Part shown: positions 14,505 to 23,408 of the stretch, piece after piece
Position numbering within the stretch: position 1 is the first letter of the stretch
How the letters are laid out: each line of letters begins with the position of its first letter
Assembly (NCBI GenBank): GCA_016709495.1
Contig: JADJMS010000045.1
Location: forward strand, 1 to 64,000
DNA from: Candidatus Dechloromonas phosphorivorans
GTDB taxonomy: Bacteria > Pseudomonadota > Gammaproteobacteria > Burkholderiales > Rhodocyclaceae
Direction: 5' to 3'
Length of the DNA: 64,000 nucleotides
The notes under the pieces: generated by a model
Databases searched by the model: none
The model's input: only the letters and a program-made list of their open reading frames with translations
What the model was told of the DNA's origin: nothing
Position numbers and translations under genes: made by a program

Positions 14505-16801
14505 TCCGCTTCCTTACGGGCGATGACTTCGCGGCCACCGCGCCCATCCATGGATGAAACCAGACCAGCTTTTTCCATGGCTTCAATCAGTCGAGCCGAG
14601 CGGTTGTAGCCGATGCGCAAATGACGTTGAACGAGCGAAATAGAGGCGCGCTTGTTCTTGAGAACGATATCGACGGCCTGATCGTAAAGCGGATCACTTT
14701 CGGCATCGTTACTGCCCTCACCGCCTTCGCCACCCTCCTCGTCATCACCGCCGGCACCACTGAGAATTTCCTCAAGGTAATCCGGCGCACCTTGCGCTTT
14801 AAGGTGTTCAACCACGCGGTGCACTTCATCGTCGGAAACGAAAGCGCCATGCACGCGGGTTGGGTAACCTGTGCCGGGAGCCAGATAAAGCATGTCGCCC
14901 ATGCCGAGCAACGCCTCTGCACCCATCTGGTCGAGAATAGTGCGCGAGTCGATCTTGCTGGAAACCTGAAAGGAAAGTCGAGTCGGAATGTTGGCCTTGA
15001 TCAGACCGGTGATGACATCGACGCTTGGGCGCTGCGTTGCCAGCACGAGGTGAATGCCGGAAGCCCGAGCCTTTTGTGCCAGCCGGGCGATTTGTTCTTC
15101 GACCTTCTTGCCGACAACCATCATCAGGTCAGCCAGTTCGTCGATGATGACGACGATGAAAGGCATGGTTTTGAGCGGCTCAGGTGCTTCCGGGGTCAGC
15201 GTTAACGGATTGGGAATGTGCTGGCCATGCTTTTCTGCTTCGCGAATTTTGGTGTTGAGGCCAGCGATATTACGCACGCCCATAGCCGACATCAGTTTGT
15301 AGCGCTTTTCCATCTCGGTCACACACCAGTGCAGCGCGTTGGCGGCCTGCTTCATGTCGGTGACGACGGGCGTCAGTAGATGCGGGATACCTTCGTAGAT
15401 CGAGAGTTCCAGCATCTTTGGATCGACCATGATCAGGCGCACCTGATCCGGCTCAGCCTTGTAAAGCATGGAGAGAATCATCGCATTGACACCGACCGAC
15501 TTGCCGGAACCGGTCGTGCCGGCGACCAGCAGGTGCGGCGTCTTGGCCAGGTCAGCCACGACGGGCTGACCACCGATGTCTTTGCCCAAACACACGGTGA
15601 GCGGGCTGGACATGTCGTTGTACGGCTTGCTGGAGATGATCTCGGAGAGCTTGACGGTCTGCCGCTTGGGATTGGGCAATTCAAGCGCCATGCACGATTT
15701 GCCGGGTACGGTTTCAACGACACGAATGGAAACCATCGCCAGCGCCCGCGCCAGATCGCGCGCCAGATTGACGATCTGGGCACCCTTGACACCAACAGCT
15801 GGCTCGATTTCGTAACGCGTAATGACCGGCCCCGGCATCGCGGCCAGCACCTTGACCTGCACGCCGAAATCAGCCAACTTGCGCTCAATCAGACGCGAGG
15901 TGTATTCCAGCGTTTCGGCACTGACCGTTTCCGTTGCCGGTGGCGCCGGGTCAAGCAAATGCAGCGGCGGCAACTTGCCGCCAATGATCGCCTCTGGAAA
16001 CAGAGCGACCTGTTTTTCACGTTCGATACGCGCTTCGGCCTTTTTGGAAACGGGCACTTCGGGCGGCGGTGTTTCAATAACGATTGGATCGTGCAGTTCA
16101 ACGCGACGCTTTTCTTCCTCAACCACCACTTCGCGTTGCTGCGCCACTTCCTTGCCGATCTGGCGGTCGCGCCAGGCATCGACACGGCCATAAAAGAATC
16201 CGACAAAGGTTTCCAGGCCGGCGCCAAGGCGCTCAAATGCCCACAACCAGGACATGCCGGAAAAAATGCTCCAGCCGGCAGCAATGAGCGCCAACAGAAG
16301 TAGCGTTGAGCCGGTATAGCCAAGTTGTCGCTCAAGTAACAGACTCAACTCGGTACCAATCAATCCGCCTGGGCGCAAGGGTAAAGCCGCCTTCATGGTA
16401 TGAAAACGTAGTGCCTCAAGCGCTGAACTGGCGAGCAATAAAAAGACAAAACCACCCAGTGCGATGTAAAGCGGTCGACGCGAGTCAGCATCAAAGGCAT
16501 TCAGTCGGCGAAAACCCCACCAGACAAACATCCCGAACAGGACTATCCACCACCAGGCAGACAATCCGAAGACATAGAGCATGAGGTCAGCCAACCACGC
16601 ACCGGCACGCCCGGTCGGGTTATGCAGCGAGACGACGTTGACCGAGTGCGACCAGCCCGGATCTTCCTTGTTAAAGCCCCACAGGGCCATGAAAAGGAAA
16701 AGCCCTATCGCGCCCAAACCCAACCAGCGCGATTCCTGCAACAAGCCGCCGATTTTGTCCGGCAGCGGACTGCTGTTGTTCTCTACTGCTCTTGAACCCA
16801 A
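14501..16801 (-). CDS. ftsK: DNA translocase FtsK
   Basis: FtsK pumps chromosomal DNA toward dif during division and activates XerCD. The 766-aa protein has four N-terminal membrane helices (about 28-45, 72-97, 111-130, 163-185), a Pro/Glu-rich linker, an alpha domain, and the RecA-like motor with Walker A GTTGSGKS (428-435) and Walker B VVIIDELADLM (from about 549). A C-terminal gamma winged helix (from about 700) reads KOPS. The linker is short compared with Escherichia coli FtsK, as is usual in this class. An acidic Gly/Glu tract lies just before gamma. It forms an operon with lolA. Confidence 0.97.
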   Translation of the reverse strand: MGSRAVENNSSPLPDKIGGLLQESRWLGLGAIGLFLFMALWGFNKEDPGWSHSVNVVSLHNPTGRAGAWLADLMLYVFGLSAWWWIVLFGMFVWWGFRRLNAFDADSRRPLYIALGGFVFLLLASSALEALRFHTMKAALPLRPGGLIGTELSLLLERQLGYTGSTLLLLALIAAGWSIFSGMSWLWAFERLGAGLETFVGFFYGRVDAWRDRQIGKEVAQQREVVVEEEKRRVELHDPIVIETPPPEVPVSKKAEARIEREKQVALFPEAIIGGKLPPLHLLDPAPPATETVSAETLEYTSRLIERKLADFGVQVKVLAAMPGPVITRYEIEPAVGVKGAQIVNLARDLARALAMVSIRVVETVPGKSCMALELPNPKRQTVKLSEIISSKPYNDMSSPLTVCLGKDIGGQPVVADLAKTPHLLVAGTTGSGKSVGVNAMILSMLYKAEPDQVRLIMVDPKMLELSIYEGIPHLLTPVVTDMKQAANALHWCVTEMEKRYKLMSAMGVRNIAGLNTKIREAEKHGQHIPNPLTLTPEAPEPLKTMPFIVVIIDELADLMMVVGKKVEEQIARLAQKARASGIHLVLATQRPSVDVITGLIKANIPTRLSFQVSSKIDSRTILDQMGAEALLGMGDMLYLAPGTGYPTRVHGAFVSDDEVHRVVEHLKAQGAPDYLEEILSGAGGDDEEGGEGGEGSNDAESDPLYDQAVDIVLKNKRASISLVQRHLRIGYNRSARLIEAMEKAGLVSSMDGRGGREVIARKEAE

Positions 16802-16802
16802 A

Positions 16803-17465
16803 TCAATCTCCCATAATGGTTATGGTATCGCCTTCGCAGACAATGTGACCACTGAGTTCCAGGTCACGCATAACCTTGCTGACCATTTCGCGCGACGCAC
16901 CAATCATGCGTGCCATGTCCTGCTTGGACATTTTCTTTTTAACCACCCGTCTACCATCTTCTTCAACCGACATTTCAAGCAAAAGGCGCGCTACTCGGCC
17001 ATAGACATCAAGCAAGGCAAGGCTTTCGATCTTGCGATCAGCATCGCGCAGGCGAAGCACCAGAATTTGCATCAACTTCTGGGCAACCTGAAAGTTGTCC
17101 TGCATACAACGGTGAAAAGCATCGCGCCCGATATTAAGCAACTCGCATGCTTCAACGGCCATCACGCTGGCTGAGCGCGGACTGCTGTCGATCAAGCCCA
17201 TTTCACCAAAAAACTCGCCAGGCCCAAGCCAGGCAAGAATAATCTCGCGGCCCTCTTCGTCGCTATTGGTCACTTTGGCGCGTCCGCTAAGCAGGATATA
17301 CAAGGAATCCGTTGTATCTCCGGCACGCACAATCACGCCACCCCGTGCCACGCGCCGACGGCCGGCAACCTTGGAAAGTTTGTCGAGCTCAACCTCATCC
17401 AGCCCGGAAAAAAGCGGCACATTTCGCAGGACTACAAGGCTGAGACCGGGATTTGTAGGGGCCAT
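16803..17465 (-). CDS. Crp/Fnr-family transcriptional regulator
   Basis: The 220-aa protein has an N-terminal cyclic-nucleotide-binding-type beta roll (GPGEFFGEMGLIDSSPRSAS, about 81-100) and a C-terminal winged helix with recognition helix SREMVSKVMRDLE. The roll contains the GE-x6-RSA pattern of cAMP-binding Crp proteins and lacks the Fnr N-terminal cysteine cluster, so it is not an oxygen sensor of Fnr type. The ligand is unproven. It lies between ftsK and the divergent trxB; the intergenic region holds a TATAAT at 17559-17564 that could serve trxB. Confidence 0.85.
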   Translation of the reverse strand: MAPTNPGLSLVVLRNVPLFSGLDEVELDKLSKVAGRRRVARGGVIVRAGDTTDSLYILLSGRAKVTNSDEEGREIILAWLGPGEFFGEMGLIDSSPRSASVMAVEACELLNIGRDAFHRCMQDNFQVAQKLMQILVLRLRDADRKIESLALLDVYGRVARLLLEMSVEEDGRRVVKKKMSKQDMARMIGASREMVSKVMRDLELSGHIVCEGDTITIMGD

Positions 17466-17595
17466 AAATCAGTTTCCAGTCATATAGTTACGGATCAATT
17501 ATAAACTTAATTCACAAAATGCAAGATGCACAAGAAAAAAGAGAATGGCGTGCAGCGCTATAATCATTCGTTCAACCACAAAAAAAGGGAACCCC

Positions 17596-18552
17596 ATGTC
17601 GCAGACTACCCGCCACAGTCGCCTCATCATCCTCGGTTCCGGCCCTGCCGGCTACACCGCTGCCGTCTATGCCGCCCGTGCCAACCTGAAGCCTTTGCTG
17701 ATTACCGGTATGGCTCAAGGCGGTCAATTAATGACCACCACCGAAGTGGATAACTGGCCGGCTGATGCCGATGGTGTTCAAGGCCCTGAGTTGATGGCGC
17801 GGTTTGAAGCCCACGCTCGCCGCTTTGAAACCGAAATTGTTTTTGACCATATTCATACGACCAAGCTGACCGAAAAGCCATTCACCTTGATCGGTGATTC
17901 CGGCACTTATACCTGCGATGCTTTGATCATCGCAACCGGTGCTTCAGCCCAGTATCTTGGCCTGCCGTCCGAAGAAAAATTCTCCGGCAAGGGCGTTTCT
18001 GCCTGCGCGACCTGTGACGGCTTCTTTTATCGCAATAAATCGGTTGCGGTTGTCGGTGGCGGCAATACGGCTGTCGAAGAAGCGCTCTATCTGGCCAACA
18101 TCGCCAGCCACGTCACGCTGATCCACCGCCGCGAGAAGTTCAAGGCCGAGAAGATCATGCAGGACAAGCTATTCGAGAAGGAAAAGGCTGGCAAGATCAC
18201 CATCCTTTACAACTGCGCACTCGATGAAGTGCTCGGCGACGACTCCGGTGTGACCGGCCTGCGCGTCAAGAATGTGCAAACTGGCGCGATGCAGAACGTA
18301 GACGTTTTTGGCGTTTTCATTGCCATCGGCCACAAGCCGAATACCGACATTTTTGCCGGCCAACTGGAAATGGAAGGCGGCTATCTGGTGACAGAAATGG
18401 GCCGCAAAGGCAACGCTACACAAACCAGTATCAAGGGTGTTTTTGCTGCCGGCGATGTACAGGATCACATTTATCGCCAGGCATGTACCTCGGCTGGCAC
18501 CGGCTGCATGGCAGCGCTGGATGCCGAGCGTTATCTGGATCAGCTTGCCTGA
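17596..18552 (+). CDS. trxB: Thioredoxin reductase
   Basis: This FAD enzyme uses NADPH to reduce thioredoxin. The 318-aa protein has the FAD-binding GSGPAGYTAAVYAARA at residues 14-29, redox-active Cys137-Ala-Thr-Cys140, the NADPH-binding GGGNTAVEEA and the C-terminal FAD motif GVFAAGDVQD. ATG 17596 follows AAAAAGGGA and was chosen over an upstream frame start at 17545. It is followed after three bases by a Smr gene, giving a two-gene transcript ending in the terminator at 19097. Confidence 0.97.
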   Translation: MSQTTRHSRLIILGSGPAGYTAAVYAARANLKPLLITGMAQGGQLMTTTEVDNWPADADGVQGPELMARFEAHARRFETEIVFDHIHTTKLTEKPFTLIGDSGTYTCDALIIATGASAQYLGLPSEEKFSGKGVSACATCDGFFYRNKSVAVVGGGNTAVEEALYLANIASHVTLIHRREKFKAEKIMQDKLFEKEKAGKITILYNCALDEVLGDDSGVTGLRVKNVQTGAMQNVDVFGVFIAIGHKPNTDIFAGQLEMEGGYLVTEMGRKGNATQTSIKGVFAAGDVQDHIYRQACTSAGTGCMAALDAERYLDQLA

Positions 18553-18555
18553 AGC

Positions 18556-19107
18556 TTGATCGACCCCGACGATCTTGCGGCCTTTCGGGCGGCGGTGGCA
18601 GATGCACAGCCACTGCCGAAATCGGGCCGCGTTCATCTTGGCGGGCCACTGCCACCACCCCGCCCCCTGCAACACCTTGCTGACGAAAGGGCCGCGCTGC
18701 GCGAAAGCCTGCATGGCCCGATTTCATTGCAGGACCGACTTGAAGGCGGCGATGAAGCCTCTTTCCTGCGTCCCGGTTTAGCCCAGAGTGTATTACGCGA
18801 CCTGCGCCGAGCGCGCTGGGTGGTTCAGGGTGAGATCGATTTACACGGCTTGAATCGCGATCAGGCACGCGCAGAATTATCGGCGTTTCTGGCTGAAAGC
18901 CTGCATCAGGGCAAACGCTGCGTGCGCGTTGTACATGGCAAAGGGCTAAGTTCGCCGCAAAAAATTTCTATCCTGCGCCAACTGGTTCGCAGTTGGTTAA
19001 TGCAACGCATTGAAATACTGGCCTTTTGCCAGGCCCAGCCCCGCGATGGCGGCGAAGGTGCACTGATGGTGTTGTTACGCGCCCAAAAAAAGCAAAGGGC
19101 GACCTGA
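18556..19107 (+). CDS. Smr domain nuclease-like protein
   Basis: The 183-aa protein has a poorly conserved N-terminal half and a C-terminal Smr domain with GEIDLHGLNRDQAR (about 94-107) and VRVVHGKGLSS, the signature of MutS2-type nicking or RNA-cleaving Smr domains. The role of stand-alone Smr proteins in bacteria is varied and not fixed here. The start is a TTG three bases after the trxB stop; no ATG is available in frame, so coupling to trxB is likely. Its last codons overlap the stem of the terminator. Confidence 0.8.
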   Translation: MIDPDDLAAFRAAVADAQPLPKSGRVHLGGPLPPPRPLQHLADERAALRESLHGPISLQDRLEGGDEASFLRPGLAQSVLRDLRRARWVVQGEIDLHGLNRDQARAELSAFLAESLHQGKRCVRVVHGKGLSSPQKISILRQLVRSWLMQRIEILAFCQAQPRDGGEGALMVLLRAQKKQRAT

Positions 19108-19118
19108 GTCGCCCTTAC
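19091..19118. terminator. Bidirectional terminator between smr and glnB
   Basis: GGGCGAC (19097-19103) and GTCGCCC (19108-19114) form a stem around CTGA. On the minus strand it is followed by a long T-rich run, so it should end glnB transcription well; the plus side is weaker. Confidence 0.7.
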
Positions 19119-19140
19119 CTATCTATTTAAGTTGAGAAAC

Positions 19141-19479
19141 TTAAATAGCGGCTTCGTTGGTTTCACCAGTACGGATACGCACGACCTGCTCGACCGGCAT
19201 GACGAAAATCTTGCCATCACCAATCTTGCCGGTACGCGCCGCCTTGATGATGGCCTCAATGGCAGCATCAACCTGTTCTGTGGCGACAACAATCTCGATT
19301 TTCACCTTGGGCAGAAAATCGACAACATACTCTGCACCGCGATACAACTCGGTATGCCCTTTCTGGCGACCAAAACCTTTGACCTCGGTAACGGTCAATC
19401 CGGAAATCCCCATTTCCGACAAGGCTTCACGCACTTCGTCGAGCTTGAACGGTTTGATGACGGCTTCAATTTTTTTCAT
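19141..19479 (-). CDS. glnB: Nitrogen regulatory protein P-II
   Basis: This trimeric signal protein senses 2-oxoglutarate, ATP and glutamine state and controls GlnD/GlnE/NtrB or AmtB. The 112-aa length, MKKIEAVIKPFKLDEVREAL at the start and uridylylation site Tyr51 (RGAEYVVDF) are typical, as is the B loop GKIGDGKIFV. GlnB and GlnK cannot be separated by sequence alone; the absence of amtB next door and linkage to nadE favour GlnB. It is downstream of nadE with a 26-bp gap, which matches the glnB-nadE pairing seen in related bacteria. Confidence 0.93.
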   Translation of the reverse strand: MKKIEAVIKPFKLDEVREALSEMGISGLTVTEVKGFGRQKGHTELYRGAEYVVDFLPKVKIEIVVATEQVDAAIEAIIKAARTGKIGDGKIFVMPVEQVVRIRTGETNEAAI

Positions 19480-19505
19480 TTTCTGCTTCCTCGTTAACTC
19501 AATTT

Positions 19506-21113
19506 TTAAAATTCATCGACATAGCGATTGGTAATCGGGTAACGCCAATCCTTGCCAAAACCGCGCGGTGTAATACGGATACCAACCGGCGCCTGGCGCC
19601 GCTTGTGTTCAGAAATACGCAGCAAGCGTACAACTCGTCGAACAGCTCCTTCAGGCAACCCGGCCGCAATGATTTCGCGCGGGCTACGGTCTTCTTCCAT
19701 GTAAGCCCGTACGATAGCATCAAGAATATCGTAGGGTGGCAATGAATCCTGATCAGTCTGGTCCGGCTTCAATTCGGCAGAAGGCGGACGAACAATAATA
19801 TTTTCCGGAATGACGGCAGAAAGCGTATTGCGGTAACGTGACAGTTGATAGACCAAGGTTTTGTAGACATCCTTGATCACGGCAAATCCACCAGCCATGT
19901 CGCCATACAGCGTGCAGTAACCTACCGCCATTTCTGACTTGTTACCGGTGGTCAGTACCAGCGCACCCGTTTTGTTGGACAGCGCCATCAAGATATTGCC
20001 ACGGATGCGCGCCTGAATATTTTCTTCAGTGGTATCCGCTGGTAGTCCGGTGAACATGGGAGCCAACAGGGCATCGTAAGTTTGCATCGCAGGAGCAATC
20101 GGGATCTCGTCGTAGCGCACACCGAGCGCTGCAATCATTGCCCGTGAATCATCAAGACTCATTTGCGCTGTGTAAGGCGACGGCATCATCACCGCCCGAA
20201 CATTTTCGGCCCCCAGCGCGTCGACCGCAACACATAGTGTCCGCGCCGAATCAATACCGCCGGAGAGGCCAATAATGGCACCCTTGAAACCACTTTTGCC
20301 AATGTAGTCGCGGACACCCAGCACCAGTGCCTGATAGGCCTCAGCTTCGACTGTCAGTTCACTAACCATCTGATCCGAACGCAATCGACCAGCGTCGAAA
20401 TCAACAATGCCCAAAATTTCTTCAAACGCCGGCAAACGCATGCAGCACTTGCCACCAGCGTCCAGAGCGAAGGATGCGCCGTCAAAAACAAGTTCATCCT
20501 GGCCGCCTACCAGATTGGCGTAGATGGCTGCAATTCCGGTCGCGGCAACTCGCTCGCCCAAAACCTGAGCACGTTGCTGGTGTTTTTCCAGATGACAGGG
20601 CGAGGCATTGAGGACAAGCAGCAATTCAGCACCTGCAGCGCGGGCCATTTCGGCTGCACCAGCTTCCCAGATGTCGGCGCAAATATTAATGCCGCAGCGC
20701 ACACCGTCAATTTCGACAACACAGGCATCCGTGCCGGCATCGAAATAACGCTTTTCGTCAAATACTTCGTAATTGGGTAGGCGAGTCTTACGGTAAACCG
20801 CCGTTTTCTGGCCATTTTTTATGACCGCTGCCGCGTTATAGCGGCGTCCTTCATACTCTTCCGGGTAGCCAACAATCAGGGCAATACCGTCAACCTGGCT
20901 GGACAGATTATCAAGCGCCCGCTTGCAGGCCCGGTAGAAATCCGGGCGCAGCAGCAGGTCTTCCGGGGGATAGCCGCAGAGGGCCAATTCCGGTGTCAGC
21001 AATACTTGTGCGCCACGAGCCTTGGCTTCGGTGGCGCACTTCACTATGCGTTCGACGTTACCCGTCAGGTCACCGACGGTAGCGTTGAACTGAGCAACGG
21101 CGATACGCAACAT
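19506..21113 (-). CDS. nadE: Glutamine-dependent NAD+ synthetase
   Basis: NadE makes NAD+ from deamido-NAD+ using glutamine-derived ammonia. The 535-aa protein is two-domain. The N-terminal nitrilase-type glutaminase has the Glu42/Lys109/Cys145 triad (TPELAL, RKTRLPNY, ICADIWE). The C-terminal ATP-pyrophosphatase domain has P-loop SGGIDS (about 284-289) and the TTGNKSEMAVGYCTLYGDMA region. The length is normal for the glutamine-dependent form. It lies between ppa and glnB on the same strand with small gaps. Confidence 0.97.
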   Translation of the reverse strand: MLRIAVAQFNATVGDLTGNVERIVKCATEAKARGAQVLLTPELALCGYPPEDLLLRPDFYRACKRALDNLSSQVDGIALIVGYPEEYEGRRYNAAAVIKNGQKTAVYRKTRLPNYEVFDEKRYFDAGTDACVVEIDGVRCGINICADIWEAGAAEMARAAGAELLLVLNASPCHLEKHQQRAQVLGERVAATGIAAIYANLVGGQDELVFDGASFALDAGGKCCMRLPAFEEILGIVDFDAGRLRSDQMVSELTVEAEAYQALVLGVRDYIGKSGFKGAIIGLSGGIDSARTLCVAVDALGAENVRAVMMPSPYTAQMSLDDSRAMIAALGVRYDEIPIAPAMQTYDALLAPMFTGLPADTTEENIQARIRGNILMALSNKTGALVLTTGNKSEMAVGYCTLYGDMAGGFAVIKDVYKTLVYQLSRYRNTLSAVIPENIIVRPPSAELKPDQTDQDSLPPYDILDAIVRAYMEEDRSPREIIAAGLPEGAVRRVVRLLRISEHKRRQAPVGIRITPRGFGKDWRYPITNRYVDEF

Positions 21114-21116
21114 GAA

Positions 21117-21665
21117 TTAGTAGGCCGGTTTGTCTTTCGCGTCGTTGAAACGCTGAATGCCGGACATGATTTCATTGCGTGCGGCATCAATGCCTTCCCA
21201 GCCATTGACCTTGACCCACTTGCCAGCCTCGAGATCCTTGTAATGCTCGAAGAAGTGCGAAATCTGCTTGCGCAGCAGTTCCGGCATGTCTTCAAAGGTC
21301 TTGACGTCCTTGTAGAGCGGAGTCAGCTTGTCGACCGGAACGGCCAGCAGTTTGGCATCTTCACCACCTTCATCGGTCATCGACAACTGACCAAGCGGGC
21401 GGCAACGGACGACAACGCCCGGCGGCAGGGAGAACGGGCTGACGACCAGCACGTCGACCGGATCACCGTCACCAGCGATGGTGTGCGGGATGTAGCCGTA
21501 GTTACAGGGGTAGTGCATGGAGGTAGACATGAAACGGTCGACGAAAATCGCACCGCTCTCCTTGTCGACTTCGTATTTGACTGGCTCGGAATGGGCCGTG
21601 ATTTCGATGATGACGTTGAAATCATCAGGAAGGGACTTGCCGGAAGGAACGTTGTTAAGGGCCAT
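21117..21665 (-). CDS. ppa: Inorganic pyrophosphatase
   Basis: This soluble family I enzyme hydrolyses pyrophosphate and pulls biosynthetic reactions forward. The 182-aa protein shows KYEVDKESGAIFVDRF, the metal-binding signature DGDPVDVLV (three Asp ligands), and YKDLEAGKWVKVNGW near the end. Size and motifs are standard for bacterial hexameric Ppa. It ends three bases before the nadE start, so the two are probably co-transcribed; NadE itself releases pyrophosphate, which makes the pairing sensible. Confidence 0.97.
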   Translation of the reverse strand: MALNNVPSGKSLPDDFNVIIEITAHSEPVKYEVDKESGAIFVDRFMSTSMHYPCNYGYIPHTIAGDGDPVDVLVVSPFSLPPGVVVRCRPLGQLSMTDEGGEDAKLLAVPVDKLTPLYKDVKTFEDMPELLRKQISHFFEHYKDLEAGKWVKVNGWEGIDAARNEIMSGIQRFNDAKDKPAY

Positions 21666-21726
21666 GTTTATCTCTCTGCGTTTAGGTTTTGAGAACTTGC
21701 AATTATAACGTTGTGATACGGGTTAT

Positions 21727-22512
21727 TCACTGCCAGGCAGCGAGAAACTCCTGCCAATGCGGCGCACCAATTTTTGCCAGTTGCGCTTTGATGAATTCGA
21801 TTTCGTCCGCCTCTTCCTTGGCAGTCAACTCGCCACGGAAACGCCGGAAACGGTTGTAAACGAGGTAGGTGTTGATCACGTCAGTTTCACAGTAATCACT
21901 AATTTCTGCACTTTTACCCGCCTGCCAAGCCTCCCAGACCTTACTGCCATCCATGCCGAGCTTACCGGGAAAGCCGTAAAGCTTGGCCAGATCATCAAGT
22001 GGCGCATTGGCGCGGGCATTGTAGAGCGCGAGCAGATCCATCAGATCGAGATGACGCATGTGGTAGCGGCTGATGTAGTTGTTCCACTTGAAATCGCGCG
22101 AATCGGCGTAATCGCCATCGCCCAGATCCCAATAACGCGGCGCGCTGACACCGTGCAACATGCCGCGATAGTGCAGCACCGGCAGGTCAAACCCGCTGCC
22201 GTTCCAGGAAACGATCTGCGGCGTGAATTTCTCGATGCCGTCAAAAAAGCGCTGGATGATTTCGCCTTCGCTCTGTGCCGGCTCTGCCAGCGACCAGACT
22301 TTCAGGCCTTCGCTGGTGCGCAGCACGCAGGAAATGGCAACAACCCGCTGCAGGTGAAGCTGTAGAAAATCATTGCCGGTTTTTGCGCGACGCTGCTGAA
22401 ACGCCAGTTCAGCCACCTCGTCATCCGATAACTCAGCCGGCAGATCATTCAGACGCCGATAGCCGGCAACATCGGGAATTGTCTCGATGTCAAAAACCAG
22501 AACTGGTTTCAT
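21727..22512 (-). CDS. Predicted 3'-5' exonuclease (PolB-like)
   Basis: The 261-aa protein opens with VFDIETIPD, the DxE exonuclease I motif of DEDD nucleases. It has VSWNGSGFDLPVL as motif II and ISDYCETDVINTYLVYNRF as motif III with a YxxxD arrangement. This fits the family of predicted PolB-like 3'-5' exonucleases found as stand-alone proteins; the substrate and role in repair are unproven. The ATG overlaps the cysM stop codon (ATGA), so it is the last gene of the lapA-to-cysM operon. Confidence 0.88.
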   Translation of the reverse strand: MKPVLVFDIETIPDVAGYRRLNDLPAELSDDEVAELAFQQRRAKTGNDFLQLHLQRVVAISCVLRTSEGLKVWSLAEPAQSEGEIIQRFFDGIEKFTPQIVSWNGSGFDLPVLHYRGMLHGVSAPRYWDLGDGDYADSRDFKWNNYISRYHMRHLDLMDLLALYNARANAPLDDLAKLYGFPGKLGMDGSKVWEAWQAGKSAEISDYCETDVINTYLVYNRFRRFRGELTAKEEADEIEFIKAQLAKIGAPHWQEFLAAWQ

Positions 22513-23408
22513 GCAGGAAAGACGCCCGTCGACAAATAACGATCACCCCGATCGCAGATTATGCTGACGATGACCGCATTCTCAAGGGTTGCCGCCAGTC
22601 GCAGTGCAACCGCCACACCGCCACCGGAAGAAATGCCGGCGAAAATACCTTCTTCCACTGCCAAACGACGCGTCATCGCTTCAGCATCGGCCTGACTGAC
22701 GTGTTCGATACGGTCAACATTGGTTTTGTCATAAATTTTTGGCAGATAGGCTTCTGGCCATTTGCGAATACCGGGGATCTGACTGCCCTCTGCCGGTTGG
22801 CAACCAATAATCTGGATGGCCGGGCTCTGCGCCTTGAGGAAAGCCGAAGTGCCCATGATGGTACCGGTTGTTCCCATGCTGGATACAAAATGGGTGATCC
22901 TGCCACCGGTATCGCGCCAGATTTCTGGCCCGGTGCCCTCGAAATGCGCCAGCGGATTATCCGGGTTGGCAAACTGGTCAAGAATGATGCCTTTGCCTTC
23001 GTCACGCATTTTTTCAGCGACGTCGCGGCACAACTCCATGCCACCATCCTTGGGTGTCAACACCAGCTCAGCACCATAGGCACGCATGCTTTGCCGACGC
23101 TCAATGCTTTGATTCTCGGGCATGACGAGAATCATCTTGTAACCCTTGATCGCCGCCGCCATCGCCAGTGCGATACCGGTGTTACCGGAAGTCGCTTCAA
23201 TCAACGTATCGCCCGGCTTGATGTCACCACGCGCTTCGGCATGCGTGATCATCGAAAGCGCCGGTCTATCCTTCACCGAGCCAGCCGGATTATTACCTTC
23301 CAGCTTGGCGAGAAGGACATTGCCGCGTTTTTCATTTTCAGCACCGGGGATGCGAACCAGGCGCACCAAGGGTGTATTTCCGACAAAATCCTGCAGGGTT
23401 TTATACAT
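22509..23408 (-). CDS. cysM: Cysteine synthase B
   Basis: This PLP enzyme makes cysteine from O-acetylserine and sulfide or thiosulfate. The 299-aa protein has the PLP lysine in NPAGSVKDRPA (Lys46), the phosphate-binding EATSGNTGIA loop and the GTTGT motif. The sequence GCQPAEGSQIPGIRKW supports CysM rather than CysK. The start at 23408 (MYKTLQDFVGNTPLVRL) overlaps the hldD 3' end by eight bases, so it is read in the same operon. Confidence 0.93.
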   Translation of the reverse strand: MYKTLQDFVGNTPLVRLVRIPGAENEKRGNVLLAKLEGNNPAGSVKDRPALSMITHAEARGDIKPGDTLIEATSGNTGIALAMAAAIKGYKMILVMPENQSIERRQSMRAYGAELVLTPKDGGMELCRDVAEKMRDEGKGIILDQFANPDNPLAHFEGTGPEIWRDTGGRITHFVSSMGTTGTIMGTSAFLKAQSPAIQIIGCQPAEGSQIPGIRKWPEAYLPKIYDKTNVDRIEHVSQADAEAMTRRLAVEEGIFAGISSGGGVAVALRLAATLENAVIVSIICDRGDRYLSTGVFPA